This document shows, in pieces, positions 63,771-64,000 of a stretch of DNA of 64,000 nucleotides. Position numbers and translations under genes: made by a program. The DNA is from Balaenoptera acutorostrata. Its lineage: Eukaryota > Chordata > Mammalia > Artiodactyla > Balaenopteridae. The stretch spans positions 13,521,770 to 13,585,769 of the forward strand of contig NC_080070.1 of the NCBI RefSeq assembly GCF_949987535.1. Direction: 5' to 3'. Numbering within the stretch: the stretch's first letter is position 1; the number at the start of each line of letters is the position of its first letter. The notes under the pieces were generated by a model that searched no databases, was not told where the DNA came from, and saw only the letters and a program-made list of their open reading frames with translations.

Positions 63771-64000
63771 GTGCTTCCTCAACTTTAAAGCATCCTCTAA
63801 ATGTTCGTCCCTAATGACAAAATGAGATACACTGGGCTAGATGAGTACAAAAGTGCTTCAGCTCTAACATTCTCTGATTCTGTGAAATCTCGACAAAATC
63901 CCACTTCAACAAACACTACGAAAAGACAGGGTCCTCATAGAGAGCGGTGGGTCATGACGCAGGCTCAGGCATCAAGCTTGGGTTCTAACCAGCTCTGATG

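Overview
This is ordinary mammalian genomic DNA: low gene density, long introns, about 4 kb of LINE-1, and many fossil MIR, L2, MLT1 and Tigger repeats. Three complete tRNA-derived SINEs of the CHR type (34311, 51888, 60004) share the 'GGCTTCCCTGGTGGCGCAGTGG'-like head, a long tRNA-unrelated middle and an (AAATA)n tail. This, with no BovB/Bov-tA (ruminant) or PRE-1 (pig) elements seen, suggests a cetacean or close relative. That is an inference from repeat content, not a species identification.

The only protein-coding gene I can support is TMEM178B, on the minus strand. Its third coding exon (39024-39161) and last coding exon (5400-5650) are present. They have canonical splice sites and a phase-compatible junction, and together encode the last 127 complete residues of a four-pass membrane protein. 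The intron between them is 33,373 bp. The first two exons should lie to the right of 64000. I found no sign of exon 2 between 39162 and 64000, so that stretch is read as part of intron 2. Left of 5400 lie the 3' UTR and then downstream flank, which could not be separated with certainty. The nearest good minus-strand AATAAA is at 2397-2402.

Layout: 1-5399 is 3' UTR/downstream flank with GGAA, CA, GC/CA and TA microsatellites. 5400-5650 is the last exon. 5651-39023 is intron 3, which carries a nearly complete but dead L1 (18803-22834), an MLT1 LTR (13138-13546), a second MLT1 split by a CHR SINE (34159-34922), a reversed SINE fragment (23443-23576) and many MIR/L2 fossils. 39024-39161 is exon 3. 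39162-64000 is intron 2 with two L1 3' fragments, a Tigger/MER2 element with both terminal inverted repeats, two CHR SINEs and further MIR/L2.

The most unusual structure is in the L1 at 18.8-22.8 kb. The middle of ORF2, including the reverse transcriptase active site, is missing. In its place sits a 214-bp, gap-free, about 98% identical copy of host sequence found 1,445 bp downstream and outside the L1. The same L1 appears to carry a roughly 100-bp 3' transduced tag between two poly(A) tracts. I saw no bacterial, viral or CRISPR-like system and no undescribed gene system.
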